Source: Aurantiacibacter luteus (GTDB taxonomy: Bacteria; Pseudomonadota; Alphaproteobacteria; Sphingomonadales; Sphingomonadaceae). Taken from it: a stretch of DNA of 64,000 bases. The position numbers and the translations under genes are program-made. The stretch spans positions 913,501-977,500 of the forward strand of contig NZ_LBHB01000002.1 in assembly GCF_001010945.1 (NCBI RefSeq), read 5' to 3'. Below the pieces are notes generated by a model. That model saw only the letters and a program-made list of their open reading frames with translations. It had not been told where the DNA came from and ran no database searches. Shown here in pieces: positions 63,482 through 64,000 of the stretch. Position 1 is the stretch's first letter. Each line of letters starts with the position of its first letter.

Positions 63482-64000
63482 CAAGCGTGAGGTAAGAGCA
63501 TTTGGTGGATGCCTTGGCATGTACAGGCGAAGAAGGACGTGGCACGCTGCGATAAGCGTCGGGGAGCTGTGAGCAAGCTTCGATCCGGCGATTTCCGAAT
63601 GGGGAAACCCACCTTCACCATTTCTTCTCTGCTGTCTTCGGGCAGTGGTGGAGAGGTGGATTAGGTATCACCTTAGTGAATATATAGCTTTGGTGAAGCG
63701 AACCCGGGGAACTGAAACATCTCAGTACCTGGAGGAAAAGACATCAACCGAGATTCCGTTAGTAGTGGCGAGCGAACGCGGACCAGGCCAGTGCCTTCAT
63801 TTCAACTAGCAAAACATTCTGGAAAGTTTGGCCATAGCGGGTGACAGCCCCGTATGCGAAAGTGATGATGAAGGACTCGAGTAGGGCGGGACACGTGAAA
63901 TCCTGTCTGAACATGGGGGGACCACCCTCCAAGCCTAAATACTCGTACATGACCGATAGCGAACACAGTACCGTGAGGGAAAGGTGAAAAGCACCCCGAT
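63482..64000 (+). rRNA. 23S ribosomal RNA (5' part; runs off the right edge)
   Basis: AGAGCATTTGGTGGATGCCTTGGC and GCTGTGAGCAAGCTT are the conserved 5' domain of 23S rRNA, and GGGGAACTGAAACATCTCAG and AGTAGTGGCGAGCGAACG follow. About the first 510 bases are in the window; the 5' end is estimated to within about 8 bases. Confidence 0.97.

Overview
The window comes from a GC-rich alphaproteobacterium, most likely in the Sphingomonadales and probably close to the Erythrobacteraceae. The evidence is the character of the 16S rRNA at the right edge, the tRNA-Ile/tRNA-Ala spacer, a tandem glycine riboswitch upstream of gcvT, a CydAB oxidase with a small DUF2474 partner, a COQ9 gene and a DUF1134 gene, and a TonB-receptor-centred carbohydrate locus of the type common in this order. 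The genus is an inference from memory of these features; no database search was made.

Region 1 (1-11 kb) is a beta-glucan (laminarin-type) utilisation locus: the start of a flavin-dependent halogenase-family gene, a divergent TonB-dependent receptor, a lipoprotein GH16 endoglucanase, a LacI-family regulator, an MFS transporter, a lipoprotein GH3 beta-glucosidase and an FHS-type sugar permease. Two similar palindromes with the core GAACGTTC lie before the receptor and before the GH3 gene and are the best candidates for the operators of the local LacI regulator. A secreted caspase-like protease with two PPC-like segments and an EF-hand loop follows on the other strand.

Region 2 (12.7-23.2 kb) handles C1/C2 metabolism. 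It has the glycine cleavage operon gcvT-gcvH-gcvPA-gcvPB behind a two-aptamer glycine riboswitch, then the glyoxylate shunt (aceA, a 50-residue unknown ORF, glcB), with a divergent XRE/short-chain-acyl regulator that probably controls it.

Region 3 (23.2-31.4 kb) has sulfate activation (cysD-cysNC-cysQ, translationally coupled), a bd-type quinol oxidase (cydA-cydB-DUF2474) and a SulP anion transporter.

Region 4 (31.5-43.1 kb) is housekeeping: an exonuclease-X-like gene, tRNA-Ser, DUF1134, an aromatic/aspartate aminotransferase, ribD-ribE, a YgjP-type metalloprotease, YcgN, SCO, an ankyrin protein coupled to COQ9, feoAB and ssb.

Region 5 (43.1-44.5 kb) is an accessory-looking island: direct repeats, a hairpin-rich leader and a PAS histidine kinase whose reading frame has no ATG/GTG/TTG start upstream of its PAS domain.

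Region 6 (44.5-60.8 kb) holds DUF177 and a cytochrome bc1 chaperone, bamE, hslVU, an SDR, an S41-like protein, a second SulP transporter, a two-domain M16 protease, an Atm1-type ABC exporter, a double-DTG aspartic protease, a flippase and a GT2 glycosyltransferase.

Region 7 (60.8-64 kb) is an rRNA operon: promoter, leader, 16S, tRNA-Ile(GAT), tRNA-Ala(TGC) and the start of 23S. A 26-nt palindromic repeat occurs as inverted pairs inside two operons (gcvH/gcvPA and hslV/hslU).
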